DNA from: Planctomycetota bacterium | Lineage (GTDB): Bacteria; Planctomycetota; SZUA-567; H5-PLA8 | DNA: 43,540 nucleotides | Direction: 5' to 3' | NCBI GenBank assembly: GCA_026692735.1 | Contig: JAPLOD010000082.1 | Coordinates: forward strand, 1-43,540 | Shown here: piece by piece, positions 16,096-24,434 of the stretch | Numbering within the stretch: the stretch's first letter is position 1 | Layout of the letters: each line of letters starts with the position of its first letter | The notes under the pieces: model-generated | What the model saw: only the letters and a program-made list of their open reading frames with translations | Database searches by the model: none | What the model was told of the DNA's origin: nothing | Program-made: the position numbers and the translations under genes

Positions 16096-18999
16096 TCAAC
16101 GCCCCAGTCTCTGCCGCACGTAAACACGTAAACTGCTGTCTATCCTTCTGGCGGACGGTGCAGGCTCAAAGCCTTTGGCTGCTGATGGCCAAACGCTTAT
16201 ATCCCAGTTCAGTTCGGAAAGCAAGAGCCTCCATGCCGGAAAAAGGCTCGGCTTCTCAAGGTTCTCGCGCAGTGTCCCTTCCCGTTCCGCCTGCAATGTG
16301 CCCAGAGCGCGCTGCACGCGCGGATGCTCAAAGACGCGCCGCGCCACGGGCTCGCATCCAGGCACCTCGAAGACCAGGCTTCCGGATGCCGGCAACTCGA
16401 TCCTGAAACGGCCCGCGTTGTCCGTCGCTACCTGTCGCGGCGGCGAGCCAGGCACGATGGCGGTCACGGTGCCGGCCGCCGGCGTCAGCCCGCGATGCAG
16501 CGTGCCGCTGACCCGCGAAACGGCGGCTGTCGGCGGCGAGAACGATGGCCCTCGGAAGAATATCGGGCTGGTCCACGCCGTCCCCGGCTTGTGCTGCGGC
16601 GCGGTCGCGCTGCGCCGCTCGGTAACACGGACCACATACCACGCTGACGACGTCTCACTGACGGACCAGGACAGGCTCCCGATCAGCGACTCGCCTTCGG
16701 CCACCGGGTGCGTTTGCACCACTTCGCCGTTACGGATGATCTCGATCCTCTCCAGTTGCGCGCCCTGCGTCATGGGCGCGTACGCCTGGATCTGCAGCGT
16801 CAGCCCGCGCCCGTCAGCAGGCAGGACCGATCCGGGCCCCTTGTCACGTTCCACTATCTTACAGAATACCGCCGGCCCAAAGCTGATGCCGGTGCGCCCT
16901 TTCCGTATCGCCTCCAGGACATTCTCGCGAGTAGGCTTGCCTTCCACGTTGATGAACGTCTGCCCGTACGGCAGGCGGCCGCCCTCCAGACTGCCGCCCC
17001 CGGCCCCGATCACGCCGAGCATGTAGCCCTGGTTCAGGAGGTTGAACCAGAGCCGCTCTGCGTACGGCGAGCCATCGAAGTCCAGCACGTCGTACGCCGG
17101 CCCGGCAACGGTGTCGAACGGCAGTTCGTTGGCAGCGTACAGACGCGCCGTCCCCTCCGGCTGTGCGTAGAAGCCCGTTCTCATCAGGTGCGGGAACAGC
17201 ATCAGCACATCGCGTCTGATGTCTACCGCCCTGCCGCCAGTCAGATCTCTGTAGACCGCCACGCCGCCGCGCGCGCGAATCTCCTCGAACGCCTCGCACA
17301 GCGGAGTCTCCGGCACGCTGATCTCAGCGGGCAGCCCCGTCCACGACTTGACGCCCAGCCCCATGCCGCAACCGTAAAACGCGTGCCGCGGACCGGGGAA
17401 CACTGGCAACAGCAGAACGCCGCTGACGCCCGCAGCTTGCGCCGCAACCTCCTCCTCGGACTTGCTCTCGCCCCAGGGAACAGGCACCCCCAGTATCTGC
17501 ACACCTTCCGCCTGAGCGGCCAGGGCCAGGTCGTTCATGGAGGGCGGACCCGAAAGCCACGCACCCCGCTCGCCAGGCCGCACGCCCAACCCTATGTCCA
17601 GGTCCGCCAGGTACCACCCTTGGGCCGCGAAGTTCAGCGCCCCGGGCCGCCCTGTTATCATCTCGCACGGCGTGACACCCTTCGCCTTCGCTTCCACGCC
17701 CTGGATACACTGCGGGTAGAAGCGGCCCCGGCTGACCTCTATCTTCACCGGCCCGCTCACCGCCTTCACGCTGAACTGCCCCGGACACCAGAAGCCTTCG
17801 GCAAGCGGCGCCTCGACTGTCGTGTCCGTGCTGTCCGTGATCCGCACGCGCGCCGCCACGGGCTGCTTGCCCGGCCCCTCGGTGATGATGCCGGCAATGG
17901 TGCCGAGCGGCTTGTCGTTGAGCAGCACCTCCAGGGCCCGTGCGGCGCGGGCATTGCGCACGCGTATCCCCGTCTCTGCGCCGCCGGGCCCGTGCACCAT
18001 GGGATCCGTGGCCTTGCTGGTGAGCTCACTCCATTGCTGCCGGTTCTTCTTGACGAGCTGGATCAGCTCCTCATATTGCTTCTGCGGATCCAACGGCTCG
18101 GCTTTCTTCTTCGACTTCTTGACCTTCGCGCCGGCTTCGGCCTCATTTGCGGCGGCCTTTGCGGTGTCGTCGGCGCCGGCCGCCGCCTTGCCGGTGGCAT
18201 CGCCATCGGCCGCGTCCGCCGCCTTCGTCGCGTTGTCTTCCGTGTCGCGGGGGAGCTGCGCGGCCTGCGGACCGGCCAGAGCGATATCGGCCACGACTTC
18301 GGCAGCATCGCTGTCCAGCCCCTCGCCGCTGGCGAAACGGGGCCTGTCGCCGCCCGCCGTCGTTGTGGTGCGATCCTCCCGGTCGCGACGCAAGCCGGCG
18401 CCTTGCGCTGACTGGTTCTCGTTCACCACCTCGGCTGGTTCGTCGGCGTCCGCGCCCGCCCACTTTCGGATGGCCTCGGGATCGCCGGGGCTTACGCGGA
18501 CGACTCGCGGGCTCGAACTCGGCGTTGGCGCCTCAACCTTTGCGGGTGGCGCGTCGCCGTCGCTGGGAAAACCACGAACCCACTCCGGGTCGGCGGGCAG
18601 CGAAACGCGGGGGCGCGACTGCGGCGCTGCCTGCGCGGGCGCCGCCGCAGCAACCGCGTCGCCGTCGCCTGGAACGGCGCGAACCCACTCCGGATCGCCC
18701 GGGCGGATGACGGCGTGCTTCACCTGAACCGATGGCGGCGCTGCCTCCTCGACGGGCATCGCCCAGGGCCCCTTGATAGGTGGCAGATACTCGCGCCCGT
18801 CACCCAGCTCAACGACAGCAGCGTTGGCATCGGCGTCCCCGCCTGTTTCAGGAGGTGGGGGGTTCGGCTGCTGGCTCGGGGCCGCAGTTACGACCACCTC
18901 TGCCGGAGCGTCCGCCTCACTGGCGAGAGCCCCGCACATTATGGCCAAGAGGAATACCAGTGTCAGGAGACGGCATGACCCGCGCAGAAGATAACGCAT
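16096..18999 (-). CDS. secreted CehA/PHP-fold protein with lost metal ligands
   Basis: A 967-residue protein with a signal peptide (residues 8-26). Residues 99-186 hold three repeats of about 35 residues (PGDPEWVRAVPGDGDA, PADPEWVRGFPSDGDA, PGDPEAIRKWAGADAD). An Ala/Lys/Asp-rich low-complexity stretch (about 240-300) follows, then a carboxypeptidase-regulatory-like beta domain (365-450), a domain laid out like CehA/McbA PHP hydrolases (455-710), and a second regulatory-like beta domain (about 825-885). In the PHP-like part the layout is kept: GWY at 461, WFNLLNQGYMLGVIG, and KPTRENVLEAIRKGRTGISFGP. However, the metal-binding positions read DLDIG where DLHxH is usual and GAGGGS where SDxH is usual, so hydrolysis is unlikely. 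It may instead bind glycan or protein in the envelope. It lies 114 bp downstream of hemW. Confidence 0.7.
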   Translation of the reverse strand: MRYLLRGSCRLLTLVFLLAIMCGALASEADAPAEVVVTAAPSQQPNPPPPETGGDADANAAVVELGDGREYLPPIKGPWAMPVEEAAPPSVQVKHAVIRPGDPEWVRAVPGDGDAVAAAAPAQAAPQSRPRVSLPADPEWVRGFPSDGDAPPAKVEAPTPSSSPRVVRVSPGDPEAIRKWAGADADEPAEVVNENQSAQGAGLRRDREDRTTTTAGGDRPRFASGEGLDSDAAEVVADIALAGPQAAQLPRDTEDNATKAADAADGDATGKAAAGADDTAKAAANEAEAGAKVKKSKKKAEPLDPQKQYEELIQLVKKNRQQWSELTSKATDPMVHGPGGAETGIRVRNARAARALEVLLNDKPLGTIAGIITEGPGKQPVAARVRITDSTDTTVEAPLAEGFWCPGQFSVKAVSGPVKIEVSRGRFYPQCIQGVEAKAKGVTPCEMITGRPGALNFAAQGWYLADLDIGLGVRPGERGAWLSGPPSMNDLALAAQAEGVQILGVPVPWGESKSEEEVAAQAAGVSGVLLLPVFPGPRHAFYGCGMGLGVKSWTGLPAEISVPETPLCEAFEEIRARGGVAVYRDLTGGRAVDIRRDVLMLFPHLMRTGFYAQPEGTARLYAANELPFDTVAGPAYDVLDFDGSPYAERLWFNLLNQGYMLGVIGAGGGSLEGGRLPYGQTFINVEGKPTRENVLEAIRKGRTGISFGPAVFCKIVERDKGPGSVLPADGRGLTLQIQAYAPMTQGAQLERIEIIRNGEVVQTHPVAEGESLIGSLSWSVSETSSAWYVVRVTERRSATAPQHKPGTAWTSPIFFRGPSFSPPTAAVSRVSGTLHRGLTPAAGTVTAIVPGSPPRQVATDNAGRFRIELPASGSLVFEVPGCEPVARRVFEHPRVQRALGTLQAEREGTLRENLEKPSLFPAWRLLLSELNWDISVWPSAAKGFEPAPSARRIDSSLRVYVRQRLGR

Positions 19000-19032
19000 A
19001 TGATCGCCGTCCCCCGTGCCCGTCTCAAGTTC

Positions 19033-19071
19033 TTTGGGCTTACTGACTTAATAAACGGAAGAGAGCCCAAA
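19033..19071. promoter_or_regulatory. inverted repeat between hemW and the PHP-like gene
   Basis: Arms TTTGGGCT (19033-19040) and AGCCCAAA (19064-19071) are separated by an AT-rich 23-nt loop. It lies in the 114-bp gap in front of the minus-strand PHP-like gene. It could be an operator, a leader hairpin or a weak terminator for hemW; the sequence does not decide. Confidence 0.4.
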
Positions 19072-19113
19072 AGCAAGCCTCTGTTGTCCGGCGTCCTGCC
19101 TGATTGCTGTACC

Positions 19114-20292
19114 TCACACAAACTCCGCCAGAATCCCGTCAGCCACGGGCAGGCCTCGTCTGCTGATCCGGTATCGTCCGTCTTCGGTTCTCTCCATAAG
19201 CCCTTCCCGCAGGAAACCATGCGCCGGCGAACACGCTGCGGCGAAATCCAGCCCCCAGCGGTTCTTGAACTCCGCCAGCTCCACGCCGCGGCGGAGCCGT
19301 AGCTCCAGGACAAGAGCTTCGCGCGCGCGGGCTTCGGGGGTGAGCACCTCTGACGTCGCGGAGGCTTTCCCCGTCGCTTCCACCGCCTCCACATAGGCGT
19401 CCACGTCTTCGTGGTTGGTGCTTCGCTGCCACTGGATGAAGCTCGCCGCCGACGCGCCCACGCCCAGGTACGCTTCGTTGCGCCAGTACATCATGTTGTG
19501 CCGGCACTCGCGGCCGGGCCGGGCATAGTTGCTGATCTCGTACTGAAGCAAGCCCGCTTGCTCCAGCGTTTCCATCACCGTCATGTAATGGGCCGCTTCC
19601 TGTTCGGGCGTCAACGGGGCAATCTCCCCGCGCTGCACGGCCGCATGCAGCGGCGTGCCTTCTTCGTACGCAAGCCCGTATGCCGACACATGCTCGGTCT
19701 GCAGCGCCGCCACCGCATCCAGGTCGCGGCGCAGATCGTCCGGCGACTGCCCGGGCAGGCCGTGGATCAAGTCCACCGAGATATTGTCGAATCCCGCGGC
19801 GCGCGCCAGCGGGACCGCTTCCCTTCCCTGCTCCGCACTGTGAACCCGGCCCAGCAGACTCAGGAAGCGCGGCTGGAAGGACTGCACGCCGAGGCTGATG
19901 CGGTTGACGCCACGCCGGCGCAGCAGTTCGAGTTTTGCCTCATCCGTCGAACCAGGATTGGCCTCGATGGTGAACTCCACGACGCGGCTGGCATCCACAT
20001 GCTTCCGCAGAATGTCGAAGAACCGCGTCAGTTCGGCGATGCTCAGCGCCGTGGGCGTTCCGCCGCCTACATAGATCGTTCGTGGCGCGAAGCGCTCGTC
20101 CGGCAGGAGATCCGCCACGCGCACGCTCAGTTCCGTCTCCAGCGCGCCTAGGTACCGTTCCGCGCGCGCCGCCGTGTGGATCTCGCTCGCGAAATCGCAG
20201 TACCGGCACAGCGACGCACAGAACGGAACGTGAACGTACAGGCCCTCGGGGAACGTCTGGGCCTTGGCAACGGTCAACATAGACATCGTCAT
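19114..20292 (-). CDS. hemW: radical SAM heme chaperone HemW
   Basis: A 392-residue protein from the ATG at 20292, which begins one base after the stop of the toxin gene (TGA-g-ATG); a GTG at 20313 inside the toxin gene is an alternative. The radical SAM cluster motif CxxxCxxC appears in HVPFCASLCRYCDF near residue 30. IYVGGGTPT, FTIEANPGS, RISLGVQSFQ, SVDLIHGLPGQ and QYEISNYARPGRECRHNMMYW follow in the order typical of HemW. The family, often misnamed oxygen-independent coproporphyrinogen oxidase, holds a 4Fe-4S cluster and SAM and hands heme to membrane targets; unlike HemN it is not expected to decarboxylate coproporphyrinogen. The close junction with the toxin gene suggests translational coupling. 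Confidence 0.93.
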   Translation of the reverse strand: MTMSMLTVAKAQTFPEGLYVHVPFCASLCRYCDFASEIHTAARAERYLGALETELSVRVADLLPDERFAPRTIYVGGGTPTALSIAELTRFFDILRKHVDASRVVEFTIEANPGSTDEAKLELLRRRGVNRISLGVQSFQPRFLSLLGRVHSAEQGREAVPLARAAGFDNISVDLIHGLPGQSPDDLRRDLDAVAALQTEHVSAYGLAYEEGTPLHAAVQRGEIAPLTPEQEAAHYMTVMETLEQAGLLQYEISNYARPGRECRHNMMYWRNEAYLGVGASAASFIQWQRSTNHEDVDAYVEAVEATGKASATSEVLTPEARAREALVLELRLRRGVELAEFKNRWGLDFAAACSPAHGFLREGLMERTEDGRYRISRRGLPVADGILAEFV

Positions 20293-20293
20293 C

Positions 20294-20605
20294 TCATGTT
20301 GTAGGGCGCCCACGCATCGCCTTACTGAGCAGTCGCGCGCTGTGGATCACTGCGACGATCGTAACGCTGTGGGAGTCAACGCGGTAGATAAGGCGGTGAT
20401 TGAGAATCACAAACTGGCGTAGAGCCCGGCGCCTGATGGTCACAGGGTGGCCAACGTACGGAAAATCACGCAGCATCCTGGTACTCAGGACGATCTCGCG
20501 TATCACGCCACGGGCGTTCGCCGGCGAATCCTGGCTGATGTACGCGTGGATACCCCTGAGATCCTGCAGCGCCGGCGTCGTCCAGGTGACCGTGTATTGA
20601 GGCAT
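20294..20605 (-). CDS. ParE/RelE-superfamily toxin
   Basis: A 103-residue protein with the ParE/RelE pattern: YTVTWTTPALQDLRGIHAYISQDSPANARGVIREIV at the start (two-helix hairpin), then GHPVTIRRRALRQFVILNHRLIYRVDSHSVTIVAVIHSARLL, the C-terminal beta-sheet with the usual YRV...V.I..V.HSAR ending. Toxins of this kind inhibit gyrase (ParE) or cut mRNA on the ribosome (RelE); the sequence does not decide which. The antitoxin gene overlaps its 5' end and hemW follows one base after its stop. Confidence 0.87.
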   Translation of the reverse strand: MPQYTVTWTTPALQDLRGIHAYISQDSPANARGVIREIVLSTRMLRDFPYVGHPVTIRRRALRQFVILNHRLIYRVDSHSVTIVAVIHSARLLSKAMRGRPTT

Positions 20606-20778
20606 TCCTTGAACTCTTCTTCGACCTGTTCCTGTGACACGACCTCGCCCCGATCAAGGGCCTCGAGTCCGCACTCGATCCTGTCAATCACGTACAACTC
20701 GTAGATCGCGTCTTCGATCGTGCAATCGTTCGGAAGTCTCTTAATCAGCGTGCGCAGGTGCTCTTTGACGGTCGCCAT
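20503..20778 (-). CDS. antitoxin of the ParE/RelE-type pair, with unusually long 3' overlap
   Basis: I start this at the ATG at 20778, preceded by GGAGAAGAG. The first 65 or so residues (MATVKEHLRTLIKRLPNDC, then TIEDAIYELYVIDRIECGLEALDRGEVVSQEQVEEEF) match the short acidic helical antitoxins found beside RelE/ParE toxins. The frame then continues about 100 nt into the toxin gene as an Arg-rich tail (GRRRRCRISG, RTSARIRRR), which looks like out-of-frame toxin sequence. In relatives the antitoxin normally ends near the toxin start. Either the tail is genuinely made or a stop or frameshift has been lost. The total is 91 residues as read. Confidence 0.78.
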   Translation of the reverse strand: MATVKEHLRTLIKRLPNDCTIEDAIYELYVIDRIECGLEALDRGEVVSQEQVEEEFKECLNTRSPGRRRRCRISGVSTRTSARIRRRTPVA

Positions 20779-20845
20779 ACTCTCTTCTCCAAAAAGCCGC
20801 TGTGAATATACCACGCGCCACGCCGATTGGCTACGGCGCGTCGCC

Positions 20846-21823
20846 TCATTTCACCGCCACTTCGACGAGCACCTTCAGGGCCCCTTGCCGCCCCGCCAGC
20901 TCGAAGGCTTCCACGCCCTGGTCCAGCGTCTTGCGGTGGTCAATCAGGCTGCGCACGTCCACGTTCCCCCGCGCAAGCAGACGGAGCGCCGGCGCAAGGA
21001 GTCCGCAGCGGCTGCCCACCACCGTGATCTCCTCCACCACGACCTTGGCCCAGTCCACCTGCGGCGCGGTGCCCGGCGCATACGTGCTCTTCAGGAAGAG
21101 GGTGCCTCGCGGCGCGGTCCACGCCATGGCCTGACACAGTGCGCCCGGCGTGCCGGAACACTCAACGCAATACGGAAAGCGTTCGTCGTGCCTCGCCGGA
21201 CCGCTATCGCCGCCGACGACCGCCTCAACGCCCCAGCGGCGTGCCAGCGCGAGTTTCTTCTCATGATGGCCGAACACGGTCACCCGCGCCCCCATGTGCG
21301 CGCAGACCTGCGCCTCCAGCAGGCCGATCTTGCCGTCGCCGATGACCAGCATCCGGCTGCCGGGGCGGATGTGGACCTGTTCGAAGATCTCCAGCGCCGC
21401 GGCAAGCGGCTCGGTGAACGTCGCTTCTTCATCGCTGACATTGTCGGGCACGCTCAGCAGATTCTGCGCCGGCAGCGAAAGGAACTCGGCGAACGCCCCC
21501 GGCCGCCGGTAGATGCCCAGCACGGTCCGCTCCGGGCAATGCCGCCCCATGCCGCTGCGGCACGCCGCGCACAGCCCGCACGACGCGTTGATCTCCCCAA
21601 CGACCCGCCGCCCCGCGAGCCGCTCGGAACCTTCCACCACCGAGCCGACAAACTCATGGCCGGGGATGCCCGAGAACCCCATGTACCCCTTCGCCAGTTC
21701 CAGATCGGTCCGGCAGACACCCGCGATGTGCACTGCCACGCGGCACTCGCCGGCCGCCAGCGGCGGCAGTGGCACGTCGCGCAATTGCAGTGCTCCGCTG
21801 GGCTCAATCCACAAGGCTTTCAT
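20846..21823 (-). CDS. zinc-type alcohol dehydrogenase (MDR family)
   Basis: A 325-residue medium-chain dehydrogenase/reductase. Seen in order: GVCRTDLELAKGYMGFSGIPGHEFVGSV (catalytic zinc Cys, then the GHE motif near residue 55); INASCGLCAACRSGMGRHCPER, which holds the four structural zinc cysteines; TEPLAAALEIFEQV; and the Rossmann nucleotide site LVIGDGKIGLLEAQVCAHMGARVTVFG near residue 160. The family oxidises alcohols or polyols with NAD(P). The substrate cannot be told here. It is the first gene before the toxin-antitoxin pair on the same strand, 67 bp upstream of the antitoxin start. Confidence 0.9.
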   Translation of the reverse strand: MKALWIEPSGALQLRDVPLPPLAAGECRVAVHIAGVCRTDLELAKGYMGFSGIPGHEFVGSVVEGSERLAGRRVVGEINASCGLCAACRSGMGRHCPERTVLGIYRRPGAFAEFLSLPAQNLLSVPDNVSDEEATFTEPLAAALEIFEQVHIRPGSRMLVIGDGKIGLLEAQVCAHMGARVTVFGHHEKKLALARRWGVEAVVGGDSGPARHDERFPYCVECSGTPGALCQAMAWTAPRGTLFLKSTYAPGTAPQVDWAKVVVEEITVVGSRCGLLAPALRLLARGNVDVRSLIDHRKTLDQGVEAFELAGRQGALKVLVEVAVK

Positions 21824-22013
21824 GCCTCGCGATTGTAGCAGCGGACGGCAGGTCTGTCGCGTGTAAGGCAGCGTTGAAGGTGGTGGTTTGTCGCGCGACT
21901 ATCATATGGCGGGGCTCGCGAAAAGCCGTTGGCGCTGCGCGGCGCTGAAGATAACATGAGCCCGTTCGCATGGTGCTTCAAGGAGGGGCAGCACGAAGAG
22001 GAGGTAGACAGTT

Positions 22014-22712
22014 ATGGCGCTATCACTGACTGACATGTCTCTGGAGGAACGCTTTGCAGCGTTAGACGACGACAAGGCCCGTTTTGTATCGAAAGTATAC
22101 ACGGGCCTGACCTTGTCATTGGTCCTCGCCGCTGCCTGCTGTGGCGTGGGATTGGCGTGGTTCTCGAAGATGGCGCCTGCGGACATGGTCGCCACCTGGC
22201 GCATGCTGTGGTGGATCGAACTGGCCATCATCCTGGTCGCGGTGTTCGCCCGTATGCAGGGCACCCTCGGCTGGATTCTGCTGACGGCCTTCGTTGCCAT
22301 AACCGGCATCACGCTGGCGCCGGTCCTGCTGATTTACGAAAAGCTCGCGGGGGCGAGCACCATCGCGGTCGCGTTGGGGTTCACGGCCGCCATCTTCCTG
22401 ACGCTCACAGCCTACGTCCGCTATTCCGGCAAGGACTTCTCCTATCTCGGCGGATTCCTCTGGGTGGGCACCATCGCCCTGATCCTGACAGGCATCGGAC
22501 TGCTGATCTGGCCCCACGCCAACGTGAGCTACTGGCGGGCCTGTATCGGAGCGCTGATCTTCTGCGGCTGGATCCTGTTCGATACGTCGGCCGTCACGCG
22601 CCAGTACTACCGCGACAACAACGTGCCCGGCGCCATCCTGAACCTGTACGTGGACATCCTGAACCTGTTCCTGTTCATCCTGCAGATTCTCGGCGGCCGA
22701 CGACGGGACTGA
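22014..22712 (+). CDS. Bax inhibitor-1/YccA family integral membrane protein
   Basis: A 232-residue protein with seven predicted membrane segments, beginning after a short acidic/basic head (EERFAALDDDKARFVSKVY). The family signature is clear at the C-terminus: ILFDTSAVTRQYYRDNNVPGAILNLYVDILNLFLFILQILGGRRRD, with the paired Asp residues linked to proton-sensitive calcium leak in BsYetJ. GAGGAGGT lies 7-8 bases before the ATG. The gene stands alone on the plus strand and is closed by a strong terminator. In bacteria the role of this family (YccA, YbhL, YetJ) is ion leak or protease regulation. Confidence 0.9.
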   Translation: MALSLTDMSLEERFAALDDDKARFVSKVYTGLTLSLVLAAACCGVGLAWFSKMAPADMVATWRMLWWIELAIILVAVFARMQGTLGWILLTAFVAITGITLAPVLLIYEKLAGASTIAVALGFTAAIFLTLTAYVRYSGKDFSYLGGFLWVGTIALILTGIGLLIWPHANVSYWRACIGALIFCGWILFDTSAVTRQYYRDNNVPGAILNLYVDILNLFLFILQILGGRRRD

Positions 22713-22732
22713 GCGCAGCAATGCCGGATGAC

Positions 22733-22777
22733 GGATGATGGACGAGCTCGCACGGCCGCTCGTCCATCGTCCTTTTT
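22733..22777 (+). terminator. Rho-independent terminator after the Bax-inhibitor gene
   Basis: A stem of about 15 pairs (GGATGATGGACGAGC against GCTCGTCCATCGTCC, one G-T pair) with a 10-nt loop is followed at once by TTTTT at 22773-22777, 20 bp after the stop codon. This is the best intrinsic terminator in the window. Confidence 0.9.
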
Positions 22778-22793
22778 GTGCCGCCAGCCCGCC

Positions 22794-23723
22794 TCACGGC
22801 AACCCGCGAAGAAATGCCGCAATCTCCGCGTTGACGATCCCGTGGTGTGTGAAAAACACCGCGTGCCCGGAATCTTCCACCGTGACCAGCCGCGCGCCGG
22901 GGATGTTCCGCGCCAGTTCCACGCCCGCCTTATGTGGCAGGACGTGGTCACGGGTCCCGTGCAAGACCAGCGTCGGCACGGTCAGGCTTCGCGCCGCCGC
23001 TATCTGGTCCTGGCGCGTAAGTCCGATGGCGGCCCGGATGTAATACCCGCGGGTGCGGTCGAGTTTGCACGACACCAGCCAGTCGGCTTCGCCGGGCGCG
23101 ATCCTGCCGAAAAAGTGCGTCCGCGCCACAACCTGCCGCACGAACCTGCGGGCCAGGCCGAACGGCAGGCACCGCGCCAGCAGTGGCCCCCACATGCGGA
23201 GCGGCCAGGACACGTGAGCGCAGTTGCCGAAGGACCCAATCAAAATCAGGCCGCGCAGCTTCACGCGCCCCCGAATGGCAACCGCCAGGCTGACGGCGCC
23301 GCCCATCGAGCAGCCTCCCAGCACCACGCCGCCGGCGCGCTGGTCCAATCGGCGCGCTTGGATGTATGCCTCCACGTGCCACGCAAAATGGCCAAGGCCG
23401 TCCTCACCCTCGGTGGCCTCGTTCGGCGTCTGAAACAGATGCAGGTCGGCGACGGCGCCGAGCGGAAGCTGGCGGATGAACCCCAGCCCGTCCATGCCCA
23501 GCCCCGGCGCCAGCACCAGCGCGGGCGCCCGCGCGTCCGCGCAGAGATAGGGCTGCTCTGCCGGGACAAGCGCCTCCAGTTCCACCGGCGAGCGGGACGC
23601 TCCTGTCCCGCCCTCCGTCACGCATTCCGTACGCAGGTGCTTCAGATCAAGGGACGGTACGGGTGGCAGTGACGGCGCTCTGCGGTCTGCTGTGGAGTGC
23701 TGCGCGGCGCCGGGCTGTTCCAT
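22794..23723 (-). CDS. alpha/beta hydrolase
   Basis: A 309-residue alpha/beta-hydrolase fold protein. The nucleophile elbow is GGCSMGG (Ser near residue 143), the acid is in LHGTRDHVLP (Asp near 263) and the catalytic His is in EDSGHAVFF (near 289). An HG-type oxyanion stretch reads LVLAPGLGMDG near 72. The substrate is unknown; it could be an ester, a peptide or a C-C bonded substrate. The first 45 or so residues look unlike the family and include a palindromic repeat (23593-23612), and no Shine-Dalgarno site precedes the ATG. The true start may be a GTG near residue 47 (VELEALVP). It follows the HEAT-repeat gene by 8 bp. Confidence 0.83.
   Translation of the reverse strand: MEQPGAAQHSTADRRAPSLPPVPSLDLKHLRTECVTEGGTGASRSPVELEALVPAEQPYLCADARAPALVLAPGLGMDGLGFIRQLPLGAVADLHLFQTPNEATEGEDGLGHFAWHVEAYIQARRLDQRAGGVVLGGCSMGGAVSLAVAIRGRVKLRGLILIGSFGNCAHVSWPLRMWGPLLARCLPFGLARRFVRQVVARTHFFGRIAPGEADWLVSCKLDRTRGYYIRAAIGLTRQDQIAAARSLTVPTLVLHGTRDHVLPHKAGVELARNIPGARLVTVEDSGHAVFFTHHGIVNAEIAAFLRGLP
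23593..23612. repeat. 20-nt palindrome, family D, inside a coding region
   Basis: GCGGGACGCTCCTGTCCCGC has arms GCGGGAC and GTCCCGC around GCTCCT. It is read as GGTGASRS within the N-terminal extension of the alpha/beta hydrolase. Confidence 0.7.
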
Positions 23724-23731
23724 GCGGGGTT

Positions 23732-24430
23732 CTACTGGTCGAAGGAGTCCTTCGGCAGGCCTTGCGGCCGTGGCGGCGGTTCCTTCTCGCGGGCCTGGCG
23801 TTCCGCCGTCTGGATCTCCGTGCCGCGTTTCCGCCAGTAGTCCATCCAGAAGGCGCCGAGCGCGCGCGCATCCCGCGCCTCGCTCTTCTCGCCCGTGAGT
23901 TTCTGCAGCGCCCGGTCGTACGCGTCAATCAGCCTCGCATCCGCCACGGCGTTGTCGGGCTTTGAGCTCCCCGCGGCGGCGGCGAGCGCAAAGGTGAGCG
24001 CCTTGATGGCGTCCCCGCGCACGGTGGCCGCGCCCAGGGCCTCCGCGGCCGCGAGGCGCACAGCCTGCGAGCGGTCCGTCAACATGCCCATCAGCGGCTT
24101 GACGAAATAGCCGTCCGGGTCAGCGGTGGCCGCCATGACGGCGCAGGCTTTGCGGCGGACGAGTTCGCTTGAGTCGCCCAGCATGCCCGTGATGAGGCGC
24201 AGCGTCGCCTGTTCCTTGGCGCCGCGCAGCATCTCCACGGCCTCAGCCTTGCGGTCGGGGGTCCGCCCGGTCTGGTACGCGATCAGAAACCGCTGGCGCA
24301 GAGCCTGCTCGGGAGAAGCGTCTTCCGTCCCCCCTTCGGCGGGTGCCTTCTCGACCGGCGCGCCTTCTTCGCCCCGCAGCGGCAGCGCGGCAAGACAACC
24401 GGCGAGCACAGGCAGGAGTGCGAGCCGCAT
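23732..24430 (-). CDS. secreted HEAT-repeat protein
   Basis: A 232-residue protein with a signal peptide (residues 1-20, LALLPVLAGCLAALPLRGEE). Helical repeats of HEAT type follow: LRLITGMLGDSSELVRRKACAVMAATAD (about residues 76-103) and VKPLMGMLTDRSQAVRLAAAEALGAATVRG (about 110-139). The C-terminal helix ends FWMDYWRKRGTEIQ, with a basic, Pro-rich tail. HEAT repeats form binding surfaces; no catalytic motif is seen. It starts 4 bp after the cupin stop, with AAGGAA as ribosome site, so the two are in one operon. Confidence 0.78.
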   Translation of the reverse strand: MRLALLPVLAGCLAALPLRGEEGAPVEKAPAEGGTEDASPEQALRQRFLIAYQTGRTPDRKAEAVEMLRGAKEQATLRLITGMLGDSSELVRRKACAVMAATADPDGYFVKPLMGMLTDRSQAVRLAAAEALGAATVRGDAIKALTFALAAAAGSSKPDNAVADARLIDAYDRALQKLTGEKSEARDARALGAFWMDYWRKRGTEIQTAERQAREKEPPPRPQGLPKDSFDQ

Positions 24431-24434
24431 GGCG

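Noticed and set aside
16708-18411. 567-codon plus frame opposite the PHP-like gene
   Set aside because: Low-complexity shadow of the Ala- and Pro-rich minus gene.
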